Part shown: positions 39,501 through 52,657 of the stretch, piece by piece | How positions within the stretch are numbered: position 1 is the first letter of the stretch | Layout of the letters: each line of letters begins with the position of its first letter | From: Burhinus oedicnemus | Taxonomy: Eukaryota; Chordata; Aves; Charadriiformes; Burhinidae | DNA length: 64,000 nucleotides | Direction: 5' to 3' | Assembly: GCA_008921705.1 (NCBI GenBank) | Contig: VFFE01009205.1 | Span: 909,178 to 973,177, forward strand | Made by a program: the position numbers and the translations under genes | Notes under the pieces: generated by a model | Told to the model about the DNA's origin: nothing | Databases searched by the model: none | What the model saw: only the letters and a program-made list of their open reading frames with translations

Positions 39501-39979
39501 TCAGCAAACAGGGCTATTTGCTGTGTGCTGGTACCTGCTATATGTCGCATATTATCTGTAACAACTCTGCAATTCGTTCTTTCACTCTTGTTCTCTCTCT
39601 TTCATCACATTAGATTATGTAGAGGCACTTCAAGGTAAATTTTTTAAACTGTGTGGGAGATGCATGTTGGAGAAAAACTAAGAAGCAAATATCTTGAATG
39701 TTTTTTAGCACAACTCTATCTGTCACCTATTTTGACAACTTACCTGTTCATATCACCTCTGTCTCACGCTGCTCTGTTGAGTCATATTGTGTTATCTCAG
39801 AATAACATATTTTGGAACCAGGGCTGCCTTAAAAATGCTGCATGCTTAATAATTATAATATAGGCTTCTGTGCGTAAAGAATATACGGGACGGATTATTT
39901 CTGTTCAGCCACCTCCACAGCCCTGCTGTGTGTGAGGTGTTATACTGTAATGAACCCGCTCAGTGACACCGCACACTTA
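36561..39979. other. Non-coding DNA, no gene recognised
   Basis: Plain sequence. At 38285-38350 there is a short AT-rich run with GCTAATTACGCC, TTAAATTATTTTGTATTAAT and a GCGTTTATATTAC word, which could be a small homeodomain-bound element. A frame encoding 78 residues lies nowhere near a recognisable domain. No repeats of note. Confidence 0.55.
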
Positions 39980-40260
39980 GGGAAGCTCAAGGTCAAGAGA
40001 CTCATTTGCATCGCGAGTGCAACACCTCTTGCTGAATTACTGTTCCACGTTGCCCCCACTAATATGTCTTATTGCCAAACTGTTCTTTGCAGATAGTGCA
40101 AGATAACAAGTTAGCTAAGAATGCTCAGAGATGACAGTGATATGAAATATTAATATGGCCTTATAGAACACAATCTATAGGCTCTTATGGCGGCTGTGAT
40201 TTTGTTTTGCAGTTTACTGTATTAAAAGAGAATATTCAACTTGCAATCTAGCCGGTTTCA
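39980..40260. promoter_or_regulatory. Candidate regulatory block with nuclear-receptor and octamer sites
   Basis: A perfect TCAAGGTCA (ERR/SF-1 type monomer site) lies at 39987-39995. An ATTTGCAT octamer (POU type) follows at 40004-40011, immediately before GCGAGTGC. TAATATGTCTTATTGCC and an AATATTAATATGG word lie further right. The close pairing of two full-consensus sites in non-repetitive DNA is suggestive only. Confidence 0.28.
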
Positions 40261-43200
40261 AAAGTGTGTTACCTGAAGGCTTCCTGATAATTTACAAGCA
40301 CAAATTATTGGTTTTTTAAGTCTTTTCTGTCATGGTGTTTAGGGGAGGAGCAGGAGAGAGAGACGTGCTAGAACCAAAGAGAAAGAAGCCTGAAAATACG
40401 GAGTGAAGCTGCCAGCTACACAAAATAATCCAACAGGAGCAAATAAAACAAAATCCTCCCTCACCACTCTCTCTACCTTAATGGCTGCTACTTACTGTTT
40501 CCCTTTACAAATAGAGGTACATGTCTCTCATGAGAAATGGGAGGCAGAGAGTGGCCCTTTAGAAACTCAGAGAAGGAGGGATAGCCTGGGGGGCTGGCTG
40601 GTGCCTCCGTATCCCAGCCACCAGGTAGCTCCAGCTGGTTTGGGTTTTTTGGGGTGGGAGAGCATGGGGCGGGGGACCTTCAGTAATTCACTGGAATGAG
40701 ACGCACACTTAATGGCATTTTTCAGAATTGATCACTAGTCACCGAGGTACTTGAAGAGGAATACTAACTCAAGCGGGCGTGATCGCTGCAAGGGCAGTAT
40801 TAGGTCTTTTTGTCCAGCGTGGGCTCCAATTCTGCAACTGGTTGTCATGAACAAAAGGAGTCTCTCTGACTCCATTCAGCTGTCGATCAGGCCATACCCA
40901 TGTTCAAATGCCAGAGCTGTCTGGCCAACTTGCCTCCTCACATTCTTGAGGGAAGTGTGATACGTGAGACTCGTCGTGGAATTTGGAGCTGGAATGCTTG
41001 TTAAGTACCAGAACGCTGGTCCCACAGCACACCTTCCTGGTGTGCAGGGAGTCAAGGACTCCGATGTTGTGATCTTTTGAAGCTGTGCAGAGAGAAAGTG
41101 CAGATCCTGGTAATTGGTAGAAAGGGAAAAGCTTAGGGATTTTGATTAGCGGTCATCCCTTTTGTAAAATGCATCCATCTCCTAAGGATTGCTCCCAGAG
41201 ATGATAAAACTCCTCTAACTAGGTCTGCAGTATAGATGGGCAAGCGGGAAGGAGCGCTCAAAGGCTGAGCTTTCTGACTGGGCCCGTAACACAAGAGCCC
41301 AGGCATTCCTGGCATTTATGTGTTTGCTCTCCTCTAGAGGCCTGGTGGACCTGGGAACAGGCTGTACGATGTAAAGGCATTGTGTCACGTGTACTCCTCT
41401 TGCAGCTAGTAACCCCGGCGGGAGGTGTAGGCGGAGCAGAATAGGGCTCAGCCCCCTGGCACACATCGTGAGATGAGCCGATGTCAGCACAGTCCTTTGG
41501 CAAAACAAAATATAAGCATCAGATCACATTTATGCATCCAGCTTGTACCTGTCCTGCCAAGCTTGAGTGAGTGGCACTCACTGCTAATAGGTTTGGGGAC
41601 ACCAAGTGGCAATGGAAAGGCATTGACTTACTATCCATTGATGAGCTTTGCAGAAACAAAATGTGTTTGTTTTAAACCAGCTCTGTACTTCAGTAAGGTC
41701 ATTTTGGAAGTCAAATGTATACACATTTTTGGTGTGGTTTGTACTATGTTACTTGAGGTGGATTTTCCTGGACTGTGTCTTGCCTAAGGCTATGGGAGAC
41801 AGCACACGGTATAAGAGGCAGCTCCTGAGCTGAAGAGCAGCATCACAGCATACGGGCCCTTGAGTAATGAGCTAAGGAGACAATTATCTAGTGTGAATGG
41901 TACATCCGATTGCATGTAGAAGATTCTTCTGCTTCACAGTGAGAACTGAAGTCCCAGTATAGGAGTCACAAAAGCAATCAAACCTGTAGCTTCCACCCAA
42001 TTTCCCTAGCACTTTCCCCTCTTTGCGTAAGACAGTAATGACAAGATATTGCATGGGGGAACTGTAGCTGGTAATAAGAAAGTTCACCAGACTCTGAGGA
42101 GTTGGAACAGCACTTGTGTAGCTTATTAGCAGATCATTGGCCTAGGAGGATGGAGAACCAGCCTGAACTCTGCCAAGGGCTTGTCCATGTAAGATTTATT
42201 TATTATTGTAGATTCATTGTCTGTACTTGGGCTTTGGATGGTGGGGAGGGATAAGGGAAGCTGCATGGCTACTGTCAATCTTTTGCTCTCCAAATACTCT
42301 TCTAGCTCCGGTACCGCTGGGGGCAGGCACAGGGTGGCCTCCCAAGTTTTGGGTTCTGCCAGAGGCTCTCTAGCTTTTGCTACACATCTGAAGTTCTTGT
42401 TTCCATGTCTGAGCCTGGTGGACCATGTAAAATGGGGTCTTTAAGGTAGAACCCCAGGAAATATGTTAGCATCAGGCAAAAATGAAACACCGTCATTTCT
42501 TTCCTGGGGTTTAGACTGCAGCGGATCAGACATGGCAGAACTTGCAGCCAAGCCACTGAAGAGGCAGCTCAATTGCAGCAGCCATCACAGGATGGTCCCA
42601 CCAGCCCTGCCTGGCAGCAGCCTGCTTAGCTGTTGAAGGCTTAGCACTAGGAGCATGGTGGGTGCAGGCCAGCCCTCCTCCTCCCCAGGCACACCCGGAC
42701 CACCCAGCACCCCTACCTAAGAAAACCCGCCCATCTCTGCCTGTCTTCTGCTGGCAGCTCTCAGAGACTTGAGGGGTGGATGCTGCTGAAAGTTTATCTT
42801 GGGATCAAACACCAGGTGTTATAAAGGTCATTAATGTTTTCCAAGTAATGTTCTATTTGCTTCTCAAAGCCTCTGCCAAGTTTCTCCGAGGTGTGTTCAC
42901 AAAATGCTCTGGATGTCTCATACAATAAAACAGGTAGCAGGTTTCTAAACCTATTTGTGATACATCAGTAGCATCTCAGAAGGCTATGTTCTTACTACTT
43001 GGAGTTGTTCAGATCAGCTTCCTCACCAACTGAACTCTTACACTTGGAATAAAAAAAAAAATCCATATTGTTTATATTTTAGCAGTTTTGCACATTTATG
43101 AGTGTTATATTAACCAAAATGTGCCCCAGCTGTTAATTTAGGTTTCACAATCTATCCCCACTGAATGTTATTTTTATGTTATAGTGATCTTGTGACGCAT

Positions 43201-44666
43201 ATCGCTTTTGGGTGGTATCCGTCTGGCAATCAATTCAACCGGTTTAGAAATGCAGAGGGGGATGCAGGATTACTTGCAGAACTGATGCATCAAAAGACAT
43301 TGTTCTAGTAACAGTCGATCGTATAACTAAAACAGGTCAGTTAGGGATGGCGAAGATACTATTTTGTTTCATTTTAAGGTACGTACCCAGGCTTGATACA
43401 TTTTCCAAATTACCCTATGTAAACAGTCTTATGTAGTGTTTAGTGACCCATGTATTCACTCTTTTTCATTTCTGGTAGGCTAAGGCCAATGGGAGAAAAT
43501 TGTTTACATACCTAAAGCCATATATCTCGTTGCTTCTAATTAGAGTGTGTGCACACATCATCTTCAGCTGTTGTCCTGCGCTTGCTCCCTTGCCCCCTCC
43601 CCTAAATTCTTGTCACCTCTCACTTTTTGTCTTCTTCCTGGACCTCTTTCAGTTGGAAGAAGGCAGGTTACTTTAACAGTGCCATGACTAGGTCCTTGTT
43701 AATGTGGTTCCTTGTGGCTGAAATGAATTAAGGAGCAATTATATGAGCAGCCGAGCAAGCAGATGAGAGGGGATAACAACTTGCAGCAGATGGAAGTGGC
43801 GAGCAGATGGAGGATGGGGTGAGCATCTCTTCAGGTAGGACAGCTGAAACCAGACAGGCTTTGTAAACACAGTTTTAATTGTTACCTACTTCATATCAAT
43901 CAAGAAAAGAGGAAGGTGAATTAGATGTTCGAACATGGCATTTTTTCATCCATGCACAAGATCTTGGGAGTTCACTCTTCAGTTAATTTTGCTGTTACTG
44001 CAACTGAATCCACTTATGCTAAATATTTATTTATGTACATTCAACTAGTAACCTGCAGCGTTATTTTCTGAGCTGCTTTAAAATTATTCCTGCCTTTCTT
44101 ATGTTGAGATTGCAGAAGGGAATACTGTGTTCTTTAGGAACACTCCTGCCGGTGGAGCACACAGGGAGGGCTTCGACATGCTTGGCCACTAGCAGGGTGT
44201 TCTTCAAATAAAGCTCCAGGTTGCATTAGGCTTCCATCATCCTAGATGTTGTTGCAAACTGTTCTAATTAATGAGTTGCTATCATGTTATCAGAAATATA
44301 TTCTACCTACTGATTTTCAACTGCAAATTCTCTCGTTCTGTGTATTTTGTAAAATGGGAGACTAGGACCATGTTCTACAGTAGCAATCTTAGGGTCCTTA
44401 TTTGTCCATGTCAATCAACTCTGCAAAATGTATTTTTCAATCAGAGGATCTATCTTCAGAGAAAAAAAAAAAGCAAAACTGGTAGCATCCAAGCCTAAAT
44501 AATTAAGACCAGAGCCTTAGCTAGTGTGAACAGGAATACTGAAATCATGGGATACATAGCGGATGTTACCAGCTCAACATCAGCTTTTTTTATATTACAG
44601 CTGTGATAGAAACACTAACCTGATGTTGCAAGTAACAATTAGACTTTTCATATTGTAGCTGGCTTA
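40261..44666. other. Non-coding DNA, no gene recognised
   Basis: Contains a G4 motif (listed), A11 runs at 43051-43061 and 44462-44472, and a patch around 43755-43815 in which GCAGATG words recur. Around 42650-42740 the sequence is GC-richer but has few CpG. No coding exon or RNA gene is supported. Confidence 0.65.
40642..40675 (+). other. G-quadruplex candidate
   Basis: Five G-tracts: GGG, then after T6 GGGG, after T GGG, after a seven-base loop GGGG, and after C GGGGG. All loops are seven bases or fewer. Confidence 0.55.
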
Positions 44667-44741
44667 CTCTTTCTCTTTTTCTTTTTCTCTCTCTTCCCCC
44701 CCCCCCCCCTTTTCTTCCTCTTTTCCCCCTTTTCTTTTCTT
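44667..44741 (+). repeat. 75-bp pure polypyrimidine tract with C14
   Basis: Seventy-five bases without a single purine, made of CT-rich runs on both sides of fourteen consecutive C at 44696-44709. The minus strand is accordingly pure purine with G14. Such homopurine-homopyrimidine tracts can form triplex (H-DNA), quadruplex or i-motif structures. Confidence 0.9.
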
Positions 44742-45929
44742 GCTCTGTTGAATTATTTCATTAGAGTTCAAGATCTGGACAAGTCAGGCATTCCTGATAA
44801 ACCTGTGTTACAAGCACAACATTTAGTAATAAAACTTCAGAACAAAGGGAATTAAAAGCATATTTCACAATATTTATTTCCTGCAGGTCTTCGAATAGAC
44901 CAGTATCCTTCCTAAACTTCTTTGCAAGTGTTCAGGTATAATTTGGATGAGCTAAGTGTAGAGACAAGAGGGCGTGTTTCAGCTACGTGAAGGAGGTTTA
45001 TATTGTCATTTCAGAATGGAAAACAGAGTATGCATAAAAATATGTCTTGCAATTTAAAGAGCAATGCTAAAGACTGTATTGGCTAAACTGTTGCTGGACT
45101 GCTCAAAATGCTGGCTGGCAGAGAGAACGAAGGAGGTGACTTCAGCAAATGCAAAGTTTGTCTTACATGGTATTTAAAAAGAAATATAATAGGTACCTTT
45201 CAGTACGTAATAAGTCTCTTGGATTAAATTCGTGCTCAGTTTCTACTTAACCTTTCAATGCAATCAGGTAAAAGTTAGGTTGAAATAGTAAAGAAGCATT
45301 GCTTTGAGTGAGAAGTTTTATTCTGAGACTGGGAGACTGAGTTTAGAGCAATGTCGGAAAGATAAATTGAGAGCCAGTACAGAGTTTGGGGGTTTGGCTC
45401 CCAGGATGTTGGCGAAGGGTATGCTTACTGTGTCCACTTGCCCATAGCTGTAAAGGGGTGCCCATGGGAGCAGAGCCTCTGTGTCAGGATATTTTCTGTA
45501 TGCAGAGAGAAACCAGAATGACAGACAAAACATGGGTCAAAGAGGGAACCAGCCAGAGTAAATGAGAGGTGAGATTGAACTGGACCAGTCAAAGAAAAGA
45601 GCATCTTTTTCAGACACAGGAATGAATGGTTAAACTGTAAGATTAGATTCCTTGCAATTGGTTTGAGCTCAGTAAAGAAAATAGATTTAGTAAGTTAAAG
45701 AGCAATAGAGCCACTGTATGCCCAGAAGAAATATATCAAGTTTTTGACACAAGGCCTATTTACCATTTAATTCCCACTGCACAGAGGTGAGCCCCGCCCT
45801 GGTGCATGATGGAGCTGCTTCATCACTTTAGCTGCTCTGCAGGGGCAAAGCTACGAGAGAAAACTGAGAATGGCCATCTAGTGCAAGGCACTGCTTTCAA
45901 CTTTCTCTGGCTCTGAAAGTTCCTCTGAA

Positions 45930-45990
45930 AGTAAAGATGATGAGGTAAAGGTAAGGTAAAGAGACTTACTCAGAATGACACGATGCTGTG
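45930..45990 (-). repeat. Possible MIR/L2 relic, minus strand
   Basis: GATGATGAGGTAAAGGTAAG, GTAAAGAGACTTACTCAGAA and TGACACGATGCTG follow the reverse complement of the MIR/L2 end (GATGAGGAAACTGAGGC, GGTTAAGTGACTTGCCCAAGG, TCACACAGCTAG). Diverged, and based on remembered consensus. Confidence 0.35.
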
Positions 45991-47330
45991 CAGGCATTTT
46001 GAGCATGAAATCTGAATTCTTTGCATGGTCTTCCTATGACGTGACTTGCGGGAATGCTGTACCAGGTACACAGGGAGTAAACTCAGTAACTGTTTTGACA
46101 GTGTCGCAGGATCATATTTGCAGTGAGTGTGGAGTGAACTGCGGTGCTCTAACCTGCGTTATTTAGCTGAAAGCAATGCAGCTGCAAGAGAGAGTGCCAT
46201 CTGAGAGTTTGTGTTTTCTCTTATAAACCTACAGCTGACGGTGAAACCTTTGCATCATAATCCCTGGCTGCTTTTGTTTGCTCTTGTGCAGACCTATCAT
46301 TCTAGCATGTGCATGTGCATACGTATGTGTGTGCATGAGAGATTAAATTTTACTGTTCATTGTATCACACAAATTGTGTCTGTTTCCTATCTGATGCAGT
46401 TTGAGACTAGGATAAACCAGCTAATATAATCAGTTATGCAGATTCTCTGAAATCCTGCACTTAGTTTGCTACATGAGGGCTTTGGAAGTTAGAATATTAC
46501 ATTAAGGGTAATTTCCTTGATGCATAGTTAAAATCAGCCACTTTTATAGTCTGTCTTCTTCTGTGTGAATCTGACTTGGCACAATTAGTTGTAAGAGCCA
46601 CAAAATTATTGCCTATGAGTGACAGATTTTTTCTTTTCCCTAACTCATCATTTAAGAGAGAGACTTTAATTGTGGAGGCTGTAGAAGGCCTCACATCTCT
46701 CCTACTCCTCAGGACTTGGTCTGCAGTTGCCAGTAAGCAGGAGTCAAAGTAGATTGCAACCAATTCATCAGCTTCATGAGTGCTAGCAAATAAGTAAAAG
46801 CTGATAAAATAATAAATCTTCACTTGGCAAACAGCAAAGGAAAAGATTAATGAAATTCGTTGGCTGGAATTGAAGTTTCACCTCCTGTTACTGACCTAAA
46901 GATGGCATCCACAGCATGGAGAGAATATAAAGCTTTTGGGAAACGGAGAGTACTTGGAGCAGAACCACTATGTTCCAGGAGGACAGTGAAGCATTTATAT
47001 TTCAGAAAGGACTGAAGTTGGTTAAGCAACATTCCCAACCCAGGCCATACGGTCTGCTCTTGGCTGTGCTCTAGCACCTTCTCCAAAGCGTAGACCTTTA
47101 CAGAAGCTTAGAGGTGTCAGGGAAATGTCTCTGGTGCTTCAGCTGCAGAATTAGCTGCTTTTCCTTCTGTGAGCACCGAAAGGTGCAGGCATCATTTGCT
47201 TCCTGCTGGTGTCCCCCGGAGAGGTACATCTCTGTTCTGAGCTAGGGACAGCCGTGCTGCGTTGTATGCCGTGCCGGGGATAACAGGACCTCCAGAGCCT
47301 CTGCTCTCCCTCTGGGCACACAGGAGTCTT

Positions 47331-47369
47331 TCATTCATTCATTCATTCATTCATTCATTCATTCATTCC
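47331..47369 (+). repeat. (ATTC)n microsatellite
   Basis: Nine uninterrupted ATTC units from 47333 to 47368, with partial units at both ends. No flanking retroelement is visible. It is a likely length polymorphism. Confidence 0.95.
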
Positions 47370-47964
47370 TTCCATCTAATAAAAATATGTTGGTGTGGGA
47401 AGCTGGGATCACACCTAGCTTGGCAGAATTATCAGGTTCTGAAGGAGAAAAGAAGTTCACAAAGTGATACCATGTCATAACCACATAACCCAGTAATAAC
47501 GAACCTGATACGTATTATTTTGCAGTAGCATTCTAGCAACCGTGTCAAATAGAAGAAAAAACATGAGAACAAAGAGCGCATGTTAGAACTACCCTGAAGC
47601 ATGTCTGAATTAATTATGCCTCTTAATTTTTTTGGATAAAAATCAGGTGCTTATTTCATTATTTATAGCACAAAATCAAAACATTACTCTTTTATTTATG
47701 AGGATGCTGATTCTGCCCAGATTGTGTTGGTTTTCCTGCTATCAACAGCAGCTCTGAAAAACTTGACATCTTTCCATACTTTTAGAGAACCAGGAATGAA
47801 GTGCCTTTTCCCTAAACTGAAACTGTAGTTTAGAAATGAAAAAAAAAAATAAAAAATTTGCAATTTTTGGGGAGAGAGTATTTTAAACTTTTACCAAACG
47901 TGAAACAAATCATAATAATTATGTGGACTGTACACATCAAAGCAGTGCAAACTATTAACCAATT

Positions 47965-48040
47965 AATCTTGAAAACACTTCTGTGAGGCAAACAATTTGG
48001 CTACTACATAACCAAGTTACAGGAAACTTAGATTTATCAA
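47965..48040 (-). repeat. Possible L2/MIR relic
   Basis: CTTCTGTGAGGCAAACAATT, then CTACATAACCAAGTTACAGG and AAACTTAG, recall the reverse L2/MIR phrase CCTGTGAGGTAGG-TATTATTATCCCCATTTTACAGATGAGGAAACTGAG. The match is loose. Confidence 0.25.
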
Positions 48041-50049
48041 AATGAGTACTTACCCTGCAACCAAAATAGGAGGTATGTGCCATCATTTAAATTTGCTGAG
48101 ATGATAAATACACATTTAAAAGGCATGATTTGCCAAGCAAGTATTATCTGCAGAATAAAATTTAGTATGGAAAAGTAGTGTATTCTCCAAGCGTTTCAAC
48201 AGGAGCCTGTACACATCATTAACTTTGAAATAGCTCATTTCTTTTCATAGTTCAGTTCTGTTTAGCAAATAAAATGCAGTTCGGCAAACTGTGTAACATA
48301 AAACATGTCTGTAATCTGCATGTAACATACAACCAACAAATTTTTAAAAAAGGGAAGTCTGACCCACAATTATGTCCCTCAGGTTTTTCTATCAGCAGAA
48401 GTGTCCCTCAGTCAAAGCTGTGCTGCTTAAAGACTGAAATAATGTAGTGATGGATTATTCACATTCCTAGTTTAGTGATATGAGCCAGCAAAAATTGCAA
48501 GGAGTTGCTCCTTTCCAAAGTTGGTTTAGTGTTTCACAGCCTCCTCCTGTTTAATCAGAATGTTTGCATTTGTTATGATTTTCACCCATTTCTCAGTCCT
48601 CGTTAATCTTTGCCTCCATAGTAACATGAGCTACAGGAACTGTAACAGTGATGCTGCAGAGTAATTGTGTTTATAACTGTAAATACAACTGATTGCCATT
48701 TCACCATATGAGCATGAACTTACACATACAGGAGCTATTACATCGTGAAGAAATGTTTTAAGTGAATTCCAGTGTCAGCTAAATTGATAGTTAAAGGTAT
48801 GAAATTCAGCATTGATAAATGGAAATACTTTTTTACACAACACGTGATTTAACTTTGGGCCTGTCTGCCACAGCAAATTGTTCAGACTGAGATTTAGAAG
48901 GATTCCAATTCAGATGCTTGGAAATCAGAAATACCTAATGTTATAATTAATATAACAAATAGTGAAAAGGATATTGAACCCTGTGTTCTAGGATGTAAAT
49001 CAGTCTCTAACTACTAGAGAGCAGGATATGAAAACAGGCTGTTTACATCTGCCCAATAATGTGCTTCTGCATTTCTCCTGAGGTATTAGGTACTGATTAC
49101 CATCAGACAACAGCTACTTTGGTTCTAACACAGAACCGATCATTTCCAAAGGTGCTTTCTTACACTCTTCCTAGCAGGAAGATGTTGCTCACACTGCGAT
49201 AGCACCCAAATTCTTTAGTCCAGGCTCAGAACAGCAAGGCAGAAAGGTCTGCAAACATATGGCATCATACCATTCTTCCTCCAAAGACCCCATTTAACTC
49301 TTCTCACTGACAGGCTGTATTCAAGTTCAGTCTGATTACTTCTTTCATAAATTTAAGATTTGAAACTGGTTTGCAAAGCATGTTTATGTCCCCCTGTTTT
49401 ATGTAGGCATGGAGTTGCAGGCCAACAGTCTTGAGGGAGATGGTAGGTTGCATGAAAAAGCTTTTGTCCCAATACAGCATCATGCCTACTGAGCACAGAT
49501 GCTTAATAAATATATCCTATGATAGGTGTTACAGAAAGAGTGTGTAATTAGCGCATGACTTTGGGTCAGGAGAGCACCACTGAAGGAAAAAATTCATGAT
49601 TACTGCCAGTTGCTACTCTGTGGTTCACGTCATGGAGTGGTCTGATGACATACACACCGTATTTATTCCTTTTGTTTAAACCACATGAGAAAATGCTCTC
49701 CAGGACTACACCTAATATATTCATTCAGTTCACAGGACCAGACTAGAGCTAATCTGAAGTAAATCCCCTGAGATAAGCATAGTGTGTGCATCAAGTCTCT
49801 GCAGATCTGCTACTGCTGGGCTGCACTGTTCACTAATAAAGACCTGGCCTTCACAGGTTTGCTGTTGTACGACGTGGTCGTTGCCACTCCAGTGTAAGTT
49901 GCCTGAGGCAGCTGCAGCTTTCCTCTTCTTCCCACATCTTTTAGCATGTTTCTTTTTCAAACGTTTTGCCTCCCCCTGCAAAGCCATGAAGACATTTTAT
50001 GAATCTCTGGTACAGTAACTAGCCTGATAAATATGCTTGAAATGGATTT

Positions 50050-50130
50050 GATGACTCAAATGACTATGAAGTCATAGCTTACAAGTGATGCTAGGTGGTA
50101 AAGCCAGGAAGAAACTGGAATTTCTCTTCC
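50050..50130 (-). repeat. Probable MIR relic, minus strand
   Basis: The order TGACTATGAAGTCATAGCTT, GTGATGCTAGGTGGTAAAGC, CAGGAAGAAACTGGAATTTC, TCTTCCTG matches the reverse complement of the MIR core (TTGCCCAAGGTCACACAGCT, AGTAAGTGGCAGAGC, CGGGATTCGAACCC). Several landmarks are in the right order and spacing. Confidence 0.42.
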
Positions 50131-51029
50131 TGAAAGGATGCCCAATTTTGAAATAATGAGAAGTGTAATCATCTTGATGGTCTTCTATTTACAGTTATCC
50201 AAATACAGTATGTCATTAACTGGTGGCTCTTGATGGCCCCCAATGTGCTGGGGAGTTGTCATCTCTTTTTCTGTTTTGTGTAAGCCACGTAGCCATTAAT
50301 TACAGCTGCTTTACTTCTGCTACTAAGGAATACCTTAAAGAGTGCCGTGGGAGGAGGATCAGGGCCAGGTCTAAGTCAATCCTAGTGGTTCCAGCAGTTT
50401 TTACCTGTATCCCGTCGAGAAGACAAGATTTCTAAAGAGTGGTTGAGCATCCCTGTCCTACTGCGGTCTCTGTCGAAGGGAAGGGTGCTGTCTTTACCCA
50501 GCAGGCAATCGGTAGCAGTGCAGTTTAAAGCTTTACAGCCCTGGCACTGTCAAAGCCACCATCATTCCCACATTGTAGTGCCTTTAAGAGCACAGATGCC
50601 AAAAGTCCCGAGAGAGGTATCCTGGGCTGCTGGTAGAGTTGGAAGAAGCTATGCAAAGCACAGCTAGGACATTCCAAAACTGCAAAGGGATGATGCAGTG
50701 ATTTGCAAAGCATTAGCAGCACAGCACTATCCTGCAGCAGAAGGATAGAAGTTGAAGACTCAGAAAACCCAGATATATCCTACAATAACAAATACAGAGC
50801 TAAAGTAAAAAGAGAAGGAGCAATATGGTTAGTATCTGATAATATATCTGCCCTCTAGCCACTGCTGAAAGACATTCTAGCCCACACTAGATTTAAGATG
50901 GATGAGAAGTTTGCTGTCAAACAGGCAAGGCTTAAAAGAGTAGAGGAACTGAAGGTTTGATCTTTAACACCAGATGGAAAAGAGAAAGATGAAAGAAAAG
51001 TTAATCAGAGACTTTTCTTAAGCTCTACT

Positions 51030-51070
51030 GATTACTGGAAAGCTTTTGACATGGTCTGTAGTATGCAGAA
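51030..51070 (+). repeat. Possible CR1 reverse-transcriptase fragment
   Basis: GGAAAGCTTTTGACATGGTC translates as GKAFDMV, the conserved KAFD-V motif of CR1-type reverse transcriptase. No other motif is recognisable nearby, so this is a weak call. Confidence 0.25.
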
Positions 51071-52149
51071 GTGAGTGGTGAGCCTTGATATTAACCAGCT
51101 CACCTAACAGGTTTTTTCTCCCCCCAGAGTTTAACAACTTAGTCAATAGCCTGCTGGTGAGTTATTACATTTTCCATTGCAAAACTGACAAGGTATTTTT
51201 TCTTCATGACTCTCCCAAATGGCACTAGTGAATGTTTCCTTTAAAAGTCAGTCTCATCCCCAGTGACACCACCAATAGAAGAAGGTCGAGAAAAGAAGTG
51301 ATGGTCTTCTCCCGAGATGCAGAAACTGTCCTGTGAGCAGGTGTGTTAGGTCAGTTATTTAAAGAAGGAACACTCAAGTGGCTTTTGAGCAGATGAACTC
51401 TGTGAAGGTTTAGTGGTATTGGTTCATTCTGAAGAACTCCTACTTCCACTCCTGTTTCTTTGGGCCATGTAGGGCACTGTCCTGGTTTACTGGACTGGAG
51501 AGGAGGAGACAGCTGTAGGGCTTTGCTTGATCCTGAAGTACTGAGCAGCCCTGAGGTATGCGTCAGTCCTTTTCTAGATGTTCCCCTCTCACCTTGAGAA
51601 GCCGTGAATATGCCAAGCATTTCAGTAGAAGCAGCCAGCACAGAGACTCAGTTCCCTGTGTGGCGGAGCCTCTGAGGTACCTTTTGAACTAGAATTACCC
51701 AGTAGACTGTTGGCAATGACTGATTGCACCCACCAGATCAGTAGCATTCATCGCAGTCTCTTTGAGATTTAAACTGATAACCCAACAGATCGCCTCTCTA
51801 GCCGGCTATATGACTTACAGCATCATATATCTGCTATTCATCTTCACAGCTTCCTGCAAAATAGAAGATGAGAACAATATTATCGGTAGTTTGCATATGG
51901 GCAACGGATGCACAGAAGACTATGGGATTCGTTTCAAGGTCATGCTGTCTGTGGCTCAGAGTTGAACCCCTTAAACACAAGACCTTTCTACCTCGTTCTT
52001 ATATCTAATGTCTATGAATATATTTTTCCCTTATGGTTTAAGCTGTTCTGTTGGTTCCCAACTTTGAAGCAGTTTCCTGCTCTTCCATGGCATGAATTTT
52101 TAACTCATCCATTGAAAGCATATGGGCTTTTCCTAGCAAGCAAGTGAAT

Positions 52150-52225
52150 CTACAAGCTTGGAAAGGCATGTGAACCAGAGTTTGAATCTCAGCCAAACAA
52201 TTTGTTCTGGCTTTAATCAAGATGT
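52150..52225 (+). repeat. Possible MIR relic, plus strand
   Basis: GTGAACCAGAGTTTGAATCT, followed by CAGCC, matches the tRNA-derived B-box region of MIR (GACCTGGGTTCGAATCCCAGCTC). The A-box side and the 3' half are not recognisable. Confidence 0.33.
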
Positions 52226-52657
52226 CTTCTTTTAACTTCAAATATCATTTTTAAAAATCCCATATCAAAACTTCTAGTGTCACACTATGAAATCAATAAA
52301 TGCTACCAGTCATTCAACTTAGAAATACTTCAAAGCAGCCTCAGTGATAGCCATTGTTTTATTTTTAAAAATATTCATCAAAGTGATGCAGTTAATACGA
52401 GGCAAAACAAAATTAACAGCAACAAAGAAATGTGGCAGTTACATTTTGAACTTGCAAAATCCCATGAATCCTGCTACTAGTTTTGCATTCAAAGTTTCTC
52501 TTTTCCCCTACCTTTATTGACACCTTTTAATATTTCCCTTTTTTTTTGTTCTCATCATAACTAGTAACTTAGTTATGTAAATGTTAGTTTTAATGTAGTC
52601 ATTTGATTTGTCAAATATTTGATGTTATTTCACACCTTGAGGAAACAGTTACATTTT

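Noticed and set aside
47262..47480. Frame encoding a repeated FIHS peptide
   Set aside because: The peptide is simply the (ATTC)n microsatellite read in frame.
48845..48945. Another palindromic repeat relic
   Set aside because: GACTGAGATTTAGAAGGATT and GCTTGGAAATCAG only faintly resemble the reptile phrase I had in mind. Too weak to list.
51111..51163. Short exon with strong acceptor and GTGAGT donor
   Set aside because: The enclosed 29 bases contain stop codons and nothing else nearby supports a gene.
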